Shown one piece after another: positions 1 through 8,373 of a DNA stretch of 64,000 nt. The notes beneath the pieces are model-generated. The model did no database searches. It saw nothing but the letters and a program-made list of their open reading frames with translations, and was not told where the DNA came from. A program made the position numbers and the translations under genes. The stretch is from Actinomycetota bacterium (GTDB lineage Bacteria; Actinomycetota; Geothermincolia; Geothermincolales; RBG-13-55-18), in contig JACIXD010000011.1 of NCBI GenBank assembly GCA_014360645.1, forward strand, positions 62,001-126,000, read 5' to 3'. Position 1 is the stretch's first letter, and every line of letters starts with the position of its first letter.

Positions 1-146
1 ACCGTGTAGGCCCTGCCCGGCGACAGGCCCGAGGCCATGATGGCGTTGGCCGTCAGCCCTTTCGAGAAGGGGACCCGATGGCGCTCCTCATCGAGGATGG
101 TTATGCGGCCCTTTCTTTTCCTCTCTTCCTCTCGTTCCCGCGTCAT
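1..146 (-). CDS. 2-phosphoglycerate kinase, N-terminal fragment (cut by window edge)
   Basis: The reading frame starts at the ATG at 146 on the minus strand and runs off the left edge, giving 48 codons. The peptide begins MTREREEERKRKGRITILDE and continues with a segment containing VPFSKGLTANAIMASGL and SPGRAYTV. This resembles the ATP-cone-like N-terminus of archaeal 2-phosphoglycerate kinases. That enzyme phosphorylates 2-phosphoglycerate to 2,3-diphosphoglycerate. The ATG overlaps the stop of the upstream cDPG synthetase gene (ATGA), so the two are probably translationally coupled. The kinase P-loop would lie outside the window. An isolated ATP-cone protein is the main alternative, but the neighbour makes 2PGK much more likely. 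Confidence 0.72.
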   Translation of the reverse strand, partial: MTREREEERKRKGRITILDEERHRVPFSKGLTANAIMASGLSPGRAYT

Positions 147-1492
147 GATCTGTCCACCGCTTTCGCCCACATGGCCTCGAAAAACCCCTCCAGGTCTCCA
201 TCCGGGCGGGCGGGAAACGGCACGTTATGGAAGAAGACCAGCTCCTTGCCGTAACGCCGCGCGTATTCCGCCACCACCTCCACCGCGGCCGCCTTGAGCT
301 CGGTGAGCACCACCTCCGCCTCCCCGGCGCCCTCGAGGTCTCTCTCCAGGCGGTCCCGCCGGGAGAGGCTGAAACTGCTCCCCACCACCTCGCAGCCTTC
401 CTGGTCCCGCAGGTGTTCCTCCAGCAGTCCCTCAGCCTCGTGGGGCGCGGTCGCAACCAGAAAGACCTTCCTGCCGCGGATGGGTTTCAAGGGATGAGGC
501 CTGAAAATCGTGTTTAAGACAACGACATCGCCACTTATCCACTCTATCCTCTCGCGGAGTTCCTGGATTTTTCGGGAAGTCGCGAAAGGCTCTTCGGCCA
601 TTGTAATGATAACCCCGTCGGAAATCAAGAGCCGGTATGCACCCAGGTATCCCAGCGCCTCCTCCACATCCTGCGCGGCGCTGATGACCAACACCGTGGC
701 GTGGGTATGCACCGGCGGGACGCTGGACCCGCTTCCCTCCACGATGACCACCTGCCCCGGCAGGCCGTCCGCCACCGCGGCCGCCTCCGAGACGTTGGTC
801 ACGAAGGGCTCTCCCGCCATGCCTCCCCCACAGCGCCGCGAGCCTACGGTGATCACCCCCGACACCAGCGCGTCCTCGTAGTGGTCGGAGGCGGCGTGCA
901 GTCCCTTCCGCAGCTCCCCCCGGAGGTACTCCTCGTCCACCGCCCCCTGCTCCACCACGTAGGGACGGGGAGGCCCTCCCCTGCCCATGGCCACCACCAC
1001 CGGTTCCCTCCCCGTGCGCGCCAGGTATCGCGCCATCTCCGCCGACACCGCCGTCTTCCCGCAGCGTTTTCCGGTGCCGATCACCGCGCAGGAAGGCCGG
1101 GCCAGGATGCGCTCGCGGCGCGGGGGCCTGAACTCGAAGTCCGCCCCCCGGTAGGCGGCGCCGTGGGCGAGCGCCGTGGCGGCCATGCGCATGCGCAGCG
1201 CCGGACCGATGACGGGGAGGTCGCTGAGGTCCAGGACGACGTCGGGAGAGAGCTCCTCGAGCGTTCTGCCAAATTCACCCAGAGGGTCCTCGGGCACCAC
1301 CAGGGCGCATCCCTCCAGGGCCATCTCCGAGACCTCCCTCAGCTTCTCGGCGCCACCCAGGAAATAAAGGGCCAGGGGTTCCAGGCTCTCCCTCTCCGCC
1401 AATACGCGCACCGCGTCGCGCACGGTGTCGGGATGGTGCTCGCCGTCCACCAGGAACAAGGCACGTTTTCTCGCACTCCGTCCGATCTCCAT
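143..1492 (-). CDS. cpgS: cyclic 2,3-diphosphoglycerate synthetase
   Basis: This 449-aa protein matches the cDPG synthetase family, which closes 2,3-diphosphoglycerate into cyclic 2,3-diphosphoglycerate using ATP. In methanogens and some thermophiles that compound is a thermoprotectant and phosphate store. The N-terminal part (about 1-130) begins ALFLVDGEHHPDTV. A P-loop GTGKRCGKT lies at about 139-147, followed by a glycine-rich GRGGPP segment near 170 and a VIVEGSGSSVPP motif near 250. The length is normal for the family. It is expected to be cytoplasmic. The downstream gene overlaps by four bases and encodes the preceding pathway enzyme, so both steps of cDPG synthesis are in one transcript. 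Confidence 0.88.
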   Translation of the reverse strand: MEIGRSARKRALFLVDGEHHPDTVRDAVRVLAERESLEPLALYFLGGAEKLREVSEMALEGCALVVPEDPLGEFGRTLEELSPDVVLDLSDLPVIGPALRMRMAATALAHGAAYRGADFEFRPPRRERILARPSCAVIGTGKRCGKTAVSAEMARYLARTGREPVVVAMGRGGPPRPYVVEQGAVDEEYLRGELRKGLHAASDHYEDALVSGVITVGSRRCGGGMAGEPFVTNVSEAAAVADGLPGQVVIVEGSGSSVPPVHTHATVLVISAAQDVEEALGYLGAYRLLISDGVIITMAEEPFATSRKIQELRERIEWISGDVVVLNTIFRPHPLKPIRGRKVFLVATAPHEAEGLLEEHLRDQEGCEVVGSSFSLSRRDRLERDLEGAGEAEVVLTELKAAAVEVVAEYARRYGKELVFFHNVPFPARPDGDLEGFFEAMWAKAVDRS

Positions 1493-1678
1493 CTCGCCTC
1501 CCGGCTTTCCATCCGCGCGCGGCGCGTGCGGCCGCCCCCGACCACGGAAGCATCGCGCGCCCTGTGATCCGCCTTTTGTTCGCGCCGCCGGCCGTATCCA
1601 TCACCGGAGATGCGGCCCGCCCCTCGGGTAGGGATTGACGCCGCCCGCCGGAGACCCGCCTTTCCCTGGGGGCGGGCC

Positions 1679-2500
1679 CTATAGATCGGAGCCGATTATC
1701 TCCCGCACCACCCCGGAGAGCCCTTTCTGGGTGTCGTTCACTCCCACGCCGAACTGGGCGATCACGTCGCGCCCCCCGAAGGGGTACTTGCGGAAGATCT
1801 TCACCAGGTCTTCCCTTATCTCGATCACGTTGTAGCAGGGCTTGGTGTTCCCGCGCAGGCGCAGCGAGGAGATGGTGCCCGCGTTCACCACGTAGAGGTC
1901 CTCGAGCCTCCAGACGTAGGGCACGTGCTTGTGACCGGTGAGGACCAGGTCCACGCCGGCGTACACCAGCAGCTCCAGCACGTCGCCAGCGTCGAAGACG
2001 ATGTTCCTCTCCCTTCCCGTCCCGGGCACCGGCAGGAGGTGGTGGTGGAGGGCGAAGACCTTGAAGCCGTCCACGGCCTGGAAATAATCGACGATCCTGG
2101 CGTATTTTTCTCTCCCGATCTGTCCCGAGTCCAGGTCCGGCTCGCTGGAATCCATCCCCATGACGTATACCCCGCACCATTCCAGGCTCTGGAACAGGGG
2201 GCCAAAGAGCTCCTGGAAGTGCAGGTAACCCACGTTGCGGGAATCGTGGTTGCCGGGGATGACCAGCACCCGCTCGCATTCCAGGCCGTCCAGGTAGGAC
2301 TTGGCGGTGAGGTATTCCTGCCGGAACCCCTCGTTGGTCAGGTCTCCCGTCACCACCACTATGTCCGGCTGGAGCTCGTTGAGCTCTAGTATGCAGCGGT
2401 TCATGAGGTTGGCCACGAAATGGTAGGAACCGATGTGGAAATCGGAGACGTGTGCCAACACCACGGGCGACTTGGTGACGGGAAATATCCTCGCAGGCAT
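1679..2500 (-). CDS. calcineurin-like metallophosphoesterase
   Basis: A 273-aa protein with all the dimetal phosphoesterase motifs: SDFHIG (Asp20, His22), GDLTN (Asp53), GNHD (Asn84-His85), HHH near 152 and GHKH (His190, His192). These ligands bind two metals and hydrolyse phosphomono- or diesters. The family includes CpdA-like cyclic-nucleotide phosphodiesterases, but the substrate cannot be read from sequence. No signal peptide or membrane segment is visible, so it should be cytoplasmic. It lies between cpgS and the threonine operon on the same strand, separated from each by 110-190 bp, so it may be a separate unit. Confidence 0.85.
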   Translation of the reverse strand: MPARIFPVTKSPVVLAHVSDFHIGSYHFVANLMNRCILELNELQPDIVVVTGDLTNEGFRQEYLTAKSYLDGLECERVLVIPGNHDSRNVGYLHFQELFGPLFQSLEWCGVYVMGMDSSEPDLDSGQIGREKYARIVDYFQAVDGFKVFALHHHLLPVPGTGRERNIVFDAGDVLELLVYAGVDLVLTGHKHVPYVWRLEDLYVVNAGTISSLRLRGNTKPCYNVIEIREDLVKIFRKYPFGGRDVIAQFGVGVNDTQKGLSGVVREIIGSDL

Positions 2501-2614
2501 CGCTATCTACACTCCGCTCGCATCCTCCCGGCGCCGCGCGTAGCGGGCTTCCGGGCGCGGGAAGGATCTCGTGATCCGCTCTCCGATCCTGATCCGTTCT
2601 ATGATCTCAATATA

Positions 2615-3835
2615 TCACACGGGGGCGGAGGCCCGTATCCCGCCCGCCTTCTCCAGGAACAGCTCCATTAATTTCCATCCCTCGTAACCGCTGTAGGTCC
2701 CCTGCGTCACCGCCCTCTCGCTGAAGGCCCGGCAGCGGTCCGGAGCCGCCGTGGAGCAGTAGATGGCGAAGGGGACGGGGTCCGGCACATGGGTCCTCAC
2801 CTCCAGGGGGGTGGGATGGTCGGGCGCCAGCAGGAAGGCGAAGTCCTCCCCTGAGCGCACCGTCTCGTCGAGTAGCGGCCCCAGGATGAGCTCGTCTATG
2901 CGCTCGAGGGCGTTTACCTTTTCCTGCCAGTTGCCCTCGTGGCCCGCCTCATCCGGCGCCTCCACATGTATGTACACCAGATCCAAGCGCCGCAGGCACT
3001 CCTTGGCATATGCCGCCTTGGCGGAGTAATCGGTATCGTAGTATCCGGTGGCGCCGGGCACCTCCACCACCTCCAACCCCGCCAGCTTCCCCAGGCCTTT
3101 CAACAGGTCGACGGCGGTGATGATGGCCCCCCGCAGCCCGAACCTCCCGGTGAAGGAGGGGAGCTCCGGGGTGCGTCCCTGCCCCCAGGGCCAGATGAGG
3201 TTGGCGGGCGGGAGGCCATCGGCGACCCGGCGCCTGTTCACGGGGTGCTCTGAGAGCAGGCGCCGCGAGAGGCGCATGAGGCCGTTGAGGCGGGCTGCCC
3301 CCGGCCCCACGGGCAGGATATCCTCCGTCTCCCTCCCCACCACGTCGTGGGGCGGGAAACAGCGGTCTTCGAGATGCCTGAGGCCCTTGAGCACCAGCAG
3401 GTGGCGGTAACCGACGCCGGGGTGAAAGGAGGTGAACTCGTCGTCCAGACGATCGCGCAGGGCGAGGATGAGCTCTGCGGCCTCCCGGGTGGTGATATGG
3501 CCGGCGCTGTAGTCCACCAGCCTGCCTCCCTTCTCGGTGACCAGGTTGCAGCGGAAAGCCACCTGCTCGGGTCCCAGCTCGATCCCCATGCTGGCGGCTT
3601 CCAGGGGTCCCCGGCCGCTGTAGTAACGGCGCGGGTCATATCCCAGGAGGGAATAGTTGGCCACGTCGCTTCCCGCCGTCATGCCCTCGGGCACGGTGAC
3701 CGCCGTGCCGCATATCCCCTCCCTGGCCAGGAAATCCATGTTGGGGGTGCGCGCCGCCTCCAGCGGGGTCATCCCCCCGTGTTCATCCCGCGGCCTGTCC
3801 GCCGCTCCGTCAGGCACCAGGACCACGTACTTCAA
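2615..3835 (-). CDS. phosphoglycerate-mutase-like protein in the threonine operon; probable homoserine kinase
   Basis: A 406-aa alkaline-phosphatase-superfamily protein related to archaeal cofactor-independent phosphoglycerate mutase (ApgM). It opens MKYVVLVPDGAADRP with a metal-binding Asp9. GSDVANYSLLGYDP holds the likely nucleophile Ser56, and EAPDEAGHEGN holds C-terminal metal ligands. Family knowledge: ApgM-like proteins encoded beside hom and thrC in genomes lacking thrB have been proposed to be homoserine kinases. Here the gene begins 27 bp after the thrC stop and no GHMP-type ThrB is in the window, which fits that role. A true phosphoglycerate mutase is the alternative, and the nearby 2,3-DPG genes keep it open. 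Confidence 0.8.
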   Translation of the reverse strand: MKYVVLVPDGAADRPRDEHGGMTPLEAARTPNMDFLAREGICGTAVTVPEGMTAGSDVANYSLLGYDPRRYYSGRGPLEAASMGIELGPEQVAFRCNLVTEKGGRLVDYSAGHITTREAAELILALRDRLDDEFTSFHPGVGYRHLLVLKGLRHLEDRCFPPHDVVGRETEDILPVGPGAARLNGLMRLSRRLLSEHPVNRRRVADGLPPANLIWPWGQGRTPELPSFTGRFGLRGAIITAVDLLKGLGKLAGLEVVEVPGATGYYDTDYSAKAAYAKECLRRLDLVYIHVEAPDEAGHEGNWQEKVNALERIDELILGPLLDETVRSGEDFAFLLAPDHPTPLEVRTHVPDPVPFAIYCSTAAPDRCRAFSERAVTQGTYSGYEGWKLMELFLEKAGGIRASAPV

Positions 3836-3862
3836 TTCCGACGCCCCCTTTTCGCCATCCCC

Positions 3863-4918
3863 TTACAGCCCCAGTATCTCCAGTATCTCCTCTTTGCGCG
3901 GCGGAACCGCCCGCGGCTCCTGGACGCATTCCACCGCCAGCCCGGGGTCCTTGAGCCCGTGCCCGGTGAGCACGCACACCACCGTGGACCCCTGCGGGAC
4001 CTCTCCCCGCGCGCACGCCTTGTAGAGCCCGGCCACCGCCGCCGCCGAGGCCGGCTCCACGAAGACCCCCTCGCGGTCCGCCAGCAGGCGGTAGGCATCC
4101 AGGATCTCCTCGTCGGAGACCATGTCGATGCGCCCTCCCGAATCCCGGGCCGCCGCCACCGCCTTCTCCCAGCTCGCCGGGTTGCCTATCCTGATCGCCG
4201 TGGCGATGGTGCTCGGTTCCTCCACCACCTCTCCCCGTACGATGGGAGCGGCGCCCTCCGCCTGCCACCCCATCATGCGCGGGAGGGCGGAGATGCGTCC
4301 CGCCTCGAGATAATCCCGGTACCCCTTCCAGTAGGCGGTGATGTTTCCCGCGTTGCCTACTGGTATAAAATGGTAATCGGGCGGGCGTCCCAGCGCGTCG
4401 CATATCTCGAAGGCCCCCGTCTTCTGCCCCTCGATACGGTGGGGGTTGAGGGAGTTCACCAGGACCACCGGGTATTCTTCGCTTATCTCCCGCACCAGCT
4501 TGAGGGCCTGGTCGAAGTTGCCCTCCACCGCGATCACCACCGCGCCGTGTATGAGGGCCTGGGCGAGCTTCCCCAGGGCGATGGCGCCCCCGGGGATGAG
4601 CACCGCGCATCCCAGCCCCGCGCGCGCGGCGTAGGCCGCCGCCGAGGCGCTGGTGTTCCCGGTGGAGGCGCAGATGACCGTCCTGGCCCCCTCCTCCAGG
4701 GCCTTGCTCACCGCCACGGTCATGCCGCGGTCCTTGAAGGAGCCCGTGGGGTTGAGGCCCTCGCACTTGAGGAACACCTCCAGCCCCAGCTGCCTGCTTA
4801 TGTACCCCGCCTCCACCAGGGGGGTGTTGCCCTCGCGCAGGGTCACCACCGGCGTTCCCTCGGTCACCGGGAGGAATTCCCGGTAGGCGTCGATTATGCC
4901 TTTCCACTCGGAAGCCAA
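3863..4918 (-). CDS. thrC: threonine synthase
   Basis: Threonine synthase converts O-phosphohomoserine to threonine with PLP. I chose the TTG at 4918 because an AGGAGGA ribosome site sits five to six bases upstream. This gives 351 aa beginning [15 protein letters not shown], the usual length of the short ThrC class. The PLP lysine is in [11 protein letters not shown], and the phosphate-binding loop is visible as [13 protein letters not shown]. An upstream in-frame start at 5020 adds 34 low-complexity residues without a ribosome site. The gene lies between hom and the ApgM-like gene in one operon. Confidence 0.92.
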   Translation of the reverse strand: MASEWKGIIDAYREFLPVTEGTPVVTLREGNTPLVEAGYISRQLGLEVFLKCEGLNPTGSFKDRGMTVAVSKALEEGARTVICASTGNTSASAAAYAARAGLGCAVLIPGGAIALGKLAQALIHGAVVIAVEGNFDQALKLVREISEEYPVVLVNSLNPHRIEGQKTGAFEICDALGRPPDYHFIPVGNAGNITAYWKGYRDYLEAGRISALPRMMGWQAEGAAPIVRGEVVEEPSTIATAIRIGNPASWEKAVAAARDSGGRIDMVSDEEILDAYRLLADREGVFVEPASAAAVAGLYKACARGEVPQGSTVVCVLTGHGLKDPGLAVECVQEPRAVPPRKEEILEILGL

Positions 4919-5072
4919 GTCTTTCCTCCTCCTCGCCGGCCGCGCCGCGTGCTCGCACGGCCCCCCGAACATCTGGCGGGTCGCGGGATGCCCGCGGGTC
5001 CGCCCGTACGTCGGGCCCACGCCCGGGCATCTAGCGGGCAGGCTCCGCCGCCCGCCATCCCGACGCGGGCCC

Positions 5073-6389
5073 TCAGCCCCCTTCGCCCTCCTCCGGCTCG
5101 CGGTCCTCCACCCGGATGACGCTGGCGATGCGGTTGACCGCCCTCAGCTCCTCCAGACCCTTCAGGGTGGCTCGGATGCTCCTCTCCTTCACCGCATGGG
5201 TCACGAGCACGATGCGCGCCTCCCTCCCCATGCCGTGCTGGATCACCGACTTTATGCTCACCCCGTTGTCGCCGAACACCCCCGCGATCCTCGCCAGCAC
5301 GCCCGGCCGGTCAGGGGCGTCGAAGATCATGAAATAGCGGCAGACCACCTCGGCCATGTCCTTGAGGGGTTTGCGGTAGAAGCAGGTGCATCCCACCATG
5401 CGCCCCCCCGTGAGCATGTTGCGGGAGATGGTGATGATGTCTCCCACCACCGCGCTCGCCGCCGGCAGAGATCCCGCTCCCTTACCGTAGAACATCAGCT
5501 CGCCCGATGCGTTCCCGGACACGAAGATGGCGTTGTTCTCGTCCCTCACCGCCGCCAGGGGATGGTCTTTGGGGATCATGGTGGGATGGACGCGCACGCT
5601 GATGCCGTCGGGCTCGTCCTTGGCCACCGCCAGGAGCTTGATGACGTATCCCAGATCGCGCCCGAACCTCATGTCGTCGGGTGTGATGGCCGAGATGCCC
5701 TCGGTATAGACATCGCCGAGGGTCACGCGGGAGTTGAAGGCCATGGAGGCGAGTATGGCCAGTTTGGCCGCCGCGTCCCTGCCCTCCACGTCGGCGCTCG
5801 GGTCGGCCTCCGCGTATCCCCGTTCCTGGGCCTTGCGCAATGCCTCCGAGAAGGACAGCCCCTCCTCGCTCATGCGCGTGAGCACGTAGTTGGTGGTGCC
5901 GTTGACGATCCCCAGGATGCTGTCCACGTTGTTTCCCGCCAGGCTGTACTTGAGGGGCAGGAGGATGGGGATGGCCCCTCCCACGCTCGCCTCGTAGGCC
6001 ACGTCCACCCCCGCCTCCTCGGCGGCGGAGAGGATCTCCTCCCCGTGCGTGCTCATGAGCTCCTTGTTGGCGGAGACCACGTGCTTGCCGCATGCGATGG
6101 CCTCCAGGATGAAGGTGCGCGCGGGCTCCACCCCTCCAATGACCTCCGCCACTATATCGACCTCGGGATCGCGTATGACCTCAAGGGCGTCCGTGGTCAA
6201 CTCGCCCTCGGGGACCTCCACGTAACGGGGATCCGAGAGGTCCCTCACCGCCACGCGCTTCACCGCGATCTCGCAACCGGTACGCCGGGATATCACTTCC
6301 CCGTTTTCCATGAGGATACGGTAGACCCCTGAACCCACGGTGCCGCACCCGATCTGGCCAACCCTGATGATCTTCTTGCCGTTCTTCAT
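5073..6389 (-). CDS. hom: homoserine dehydrogenase with C-terminal ACT domain
   Basis: This 438-aa enzyme reduces aspartate semialdehyde to homoserine. The start at 6389 follows a GGAGGA site and gives [21 protein letters not shown] with the Rossmann glycine motif at the N-terminus; an earlier in-frame start adds 25 unlikely residues. [11 protein letters not shown] and the downstream [10 protein letters not shown] segment are the usual substrate-binding regions. An ACT domain (about 355-430), beginning [18 protein letters not shown], suggests feedback inhibition by threonine. It is the first gene of the hom-thrC-ApgM-like operon and is divergent from the HPS fusion. Confidence 0.93.
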   Translation of the reverse strand: MKNGKKIIRVGQIGCGTVGSGVYRILMENGEVISRRTGCEIAVKRVAVRDLSDPRYVEVPEGELTTDALEVIRDPEVDIVAEVIGGVEPARTFILEAIACGKHVVSANKELMSTHGEEILSAAEEAGVDVAYEASVGGAIPILLPLKYSLAGNNVDSILGIVNGTTNYVLTRMSEEGLSFSEALRKAQERGYAEADPSADVEGRDAAAKLAILASMAFNSRVTLGDVYTEGISAITPDDMRFGRDLGYVIKLLAVAKDEPDGISVRVHPTMIPKDHPLAAVRDENNAIFVSGNASGELMFYGKGAGSLPAASAVVGDIITISRNMLTGGRMVGCTCFYRKPLKDMAEVVCRYFMIFDAPDRPGVLARIAGVFGDNGVSIKSVIQHGMGREARIVLVTHAVKERSIRATLKGLEELRAVNRIASVIRVEDREPEEGEGG

Positions 6390-6549
6390 CTCTTCCTCCG
6401 CCTCCGGGCGGCCCGCCTCGGCGCCGCCCGCTCCCCTTGAGAACGCGCCCCGGGGTGGATGCATAACCGATCCCCCTACGGCGCTCCCGCCGCGAAACCG
6501 GTCACGACTATTCTAACAGCAGGGAAATGACGTGTCCCGCTCTCCCTTG

Positions 6550-6588
6550 CCCAGATCGAAGATCTGGGAGATCATCTTTCTTTTTTTT
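6550..6588. terminator. perfect 8-bp hairpin followed by a T-rich run
   Basis: CCCAGATC (6550-6557) and GATCTGGG (6561-6568) form a perfect stem with a three-base loop. A run of nine Ts in ten bases follows after about ten bases. On the plus strand it looks like an intrinsic terminator, but no plus-strand gene ends here. On the minus strand it would lie in the 5' leader of hom, so a regulatory hairpin is also possible. Confidence 0.45.
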
Positions 6589-6891
6589 CGGTTCTACTCC
6601 CAGAAGTGTGGGCAGCGATAAAGCAACGACATAAGCCCTTTACCCATAACAGCATCTAAAAGGGAGGTGTACGTTACGGGTTCATTTGTGGCCTGCCGGT
6701 TACCCGCATTTGTTGGAGATGAGCGTTATTTTCGAACCTGGCTGTGTTGTCAGGATGACAGGGTGGTCTCTCGATCTTTTTCTACCCGGAAAGCGTCGCC
6801 GAGACGATACGGCATCCGCGCCGAACACCCCTGCCGGCGTCATCGTCGCCCGCGGGCGGCCCGAGGCATGAACGCCCCTTTTTCCGGGGCC

Positions 6892-7006
6892 GACGCCGCA
6901 CGTGCGCCGGCATCTTCTGTCTTGCGGCGCGAGGGACGGAGAGAAATGGACGAAGGAAAGTAGCGTGAGACGCCGCATGTGCGCCTGCGTCTTCTGTCTT
7001 GCGGCG
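6892..7006. repeat. pair of 38-bp imperfect direct repeats with palindromic ends
   Basis: The copies at 6892-6929 and 6969-7006 differ at only three of 38 positions and are separated by 39 bp. Each unit begins GACGCCGCA and ends TTGCGGCG, so CGCCGCA and TGCGGCG can form a 7-bp stem. The pair lies in the long hom/HPS divergent region (6390-7076), just upstream of the HPS promoter. That region otherwise holds the hairpin at 6550 and no convincing gene. Confidence 0.75.
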
Positions 7007-7060
7007 TCCCGGTTATGCCAGCGATAAATGTCCCATGTCCGGGGCTGACCCCATACATGA

Positions 7061-7066
7061 TATAAT
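7061..7066 (+). promoter_or_regulatory. TATAAT -10 element of the HPS-RraA gene
   Basis: A perfect TATAAT ends ten bases before the ATG at 7077, so transcription should begin only about 3-5 nt before the start codon. No clear -35 hexamer or Shine-Dalgarno site is present, which fits a leaderless transcript. Confidence 0.5.
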
Positions 7067-7076
7067 CGAGGGCGCC

Positions 7077-8372
7077 ATGAAACTTAAGCATCCCGTGTTG
7101 CAGGTAGCCCTGGACTTCGTGGACCTCGAGCGCGCCCTCAAGGTGGCCGAGGAGGCTGTGGAGGGGGGCGCGGACTGGATCGAGGCCGGCACCCCGCTCA
7201 TCAAGAGCGAGGGGCTGAACGCAGTGCGCGAGCTGCGCCGCCGCTTTCCCAACCGCGTGATCGTCGCGGACATGAAGACCATGGACGCGGGGAGAGCGGA
7301 GGTGGAGGCCGCGGCCAAGGCCGGGGCCAACATCATCGACGTCCTGGGAGCGGCCTCCGACGCCACGGTCAAGGAGTGCGTGGAGGCGGCCAACAATTAC
7401 GGCGCCGAGATCATCGTGGACCTCATCGAGGTGGGCGACCCGGTGGAGAGGGCACGCGCCGCCGAGGCCTCCGGGGCCCATTACATCGCCGTACACACCG
7501 CCATAGATGTGCAGATGAGGGGCGGCGACCCCTTCGAGAGGCTCAAGGTGGTGGCGAACTCCGTGGGTATTCCCGTGGCCGTGGCCGGGGGGGTAAACTC
7601 GGAGACCGCGGCCACCGCGGTGCGTTGCGGCGCGGACATCGTCATCGTGGGCGGGGCCATCATCAAGAGCAAGGACGCCCGACGCGCCGCGGAGGAGATC
7701 AAGCAGGCCATGCTGAGCGGTGAGGCGGTGCGTACCGACCTCTACAAGCGCGTGGACCTGGCCAACGTGCGGGAGATCCTGCAGCGCGTCTCCACTCCCA
7801 ACATCTCCGACGCCATGCACCGTTCCGGGGAACTGGAGGGCATCATGCCCATAAGCCCCGGTCTCAAGATGGTGGGGCCCGCCCTCACCGTACGTTCCTA
7901 TCCCGGGGACTGGGCGAAGCCGGTGGAGGCCATAGACCTGGCGGAAGAGGGGGACGTCATCGTCATCGACGCCGGCGGCCTCGGCCCCGCCCTGTGGGGT
8001 GAACTGGCCACCCATAGCTGCCTGCAGAAAAAGGTTGCCGGGGTGGTCGTCGACGGCGCCATCCGGGATACGGTGGAGATCCGAGCCCTGGGGTTTCCGG
8101 CTTTCTCCCGCCTCATCACTCCCACCGCTGGCGAGCCCAAGGGTTTCGGGGAGATCAACGTGCCGGTGAAGGTGGGAGGAAGGCGTGTTTTCCCCGGCGA
8201 CTGGTTAGTGGGAGACGACGACGGGGTCATCGTGATCCCTCGCGACAAGGTGGTGGAGATAACCAACCGCGCCATGGACGTGCTGGAGAAGGAGAACCGC
8301 CTCCGGGCGGAGATCGAGGCGGGGTCCACCCTCTCCCAGGTGGCCTACCTCGAGAAGTGGGAGAAGAAGTAG
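7077..8372 (+). CDS. 3-hexulose-6-phosphate synthase / RraA-like fusion protein
   Basis: A 431-aa two-domain protein. Residues 1-215 form a hexulose-6-phosphate synthase barrel (orotidine-decarboxylase superfamily), with LQVALDFVDL, VIVADMKTMDAG (the DxK-type motif) and AVAGGVNSETA. HPS joins formaldehyde to ribulose 5-phosphate, or runs in reverse to make pentose phosphate. Residues from about 225 are RraA-like (demethylmenaquinone-methyltransferase-like fold), with GPALTVRSYPGDW, DGAIRDTVEI and DWLVGDDDGVIVIP. The same fusion is annotated in methanogens. The start at 7077 matches the first HPS strand, while the longer frame from 6999 adds only non-conserved residues. No 6-phospho-3-hexuloisomerase is adjacent. 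Confidence 0.88.
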   Translation: MKLKHPVLQVALDFVDLERALKVAEEAVEGGADWIEAGTPLIKSEGLNAVRELRRRFPNRVIVADMKTMDAGRAEVEAAAKAGANIIDVLGAASDATVKECVEAANNYGAEIIVDLIEVGDPVERARAAEASGAHYIAVHTAIDVQMRGGDPFERLKVVANSVGIPVAVAGGVNSETAATAVRCGADIVIVGGAIIKSKDARRAAEEIKQAMLSGEAVRTDLYKRVDLANVREILQRVSTPNISDAMHRSGELEGIMPISPGLKMVGPALTVRSYPGDWAKPVEAIDLAEEGDVIVIDAGGLGPALWGELATHSCLQKKVAGVVVDGAIRDTVEIRALGFPAFSRLITPTAGEPKGFGEINVPVKVGGRRVFPGDWLVGDDDGVIVIPRDKVVEITNRAMDVLEKENRLRAEIEAGSTLSQVAYLEKWEKK

Positions 8373-8373
8373 C

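Noticed and set aside
701-1567. Long plus-strand open frames antisense to cpgS and many other genes
   Set aside because: They are GC-rich shadow frames without ribosome sites or family motifs; the opposite strand carries recognised proteins.
2615-3835. Confident naming as apgM only
   Set aside because: Operon context with hom and thrC and lack of thrB fit a homoserine kinase role at least as well, so no gene symbol is assigned.
4919-5020. N-terminal extension of thrC to 5020
   Set aside because: The added 34 residues are low-complexity and have no ribosome site, while TTG 4918 has AGGAGGA at good spacing.
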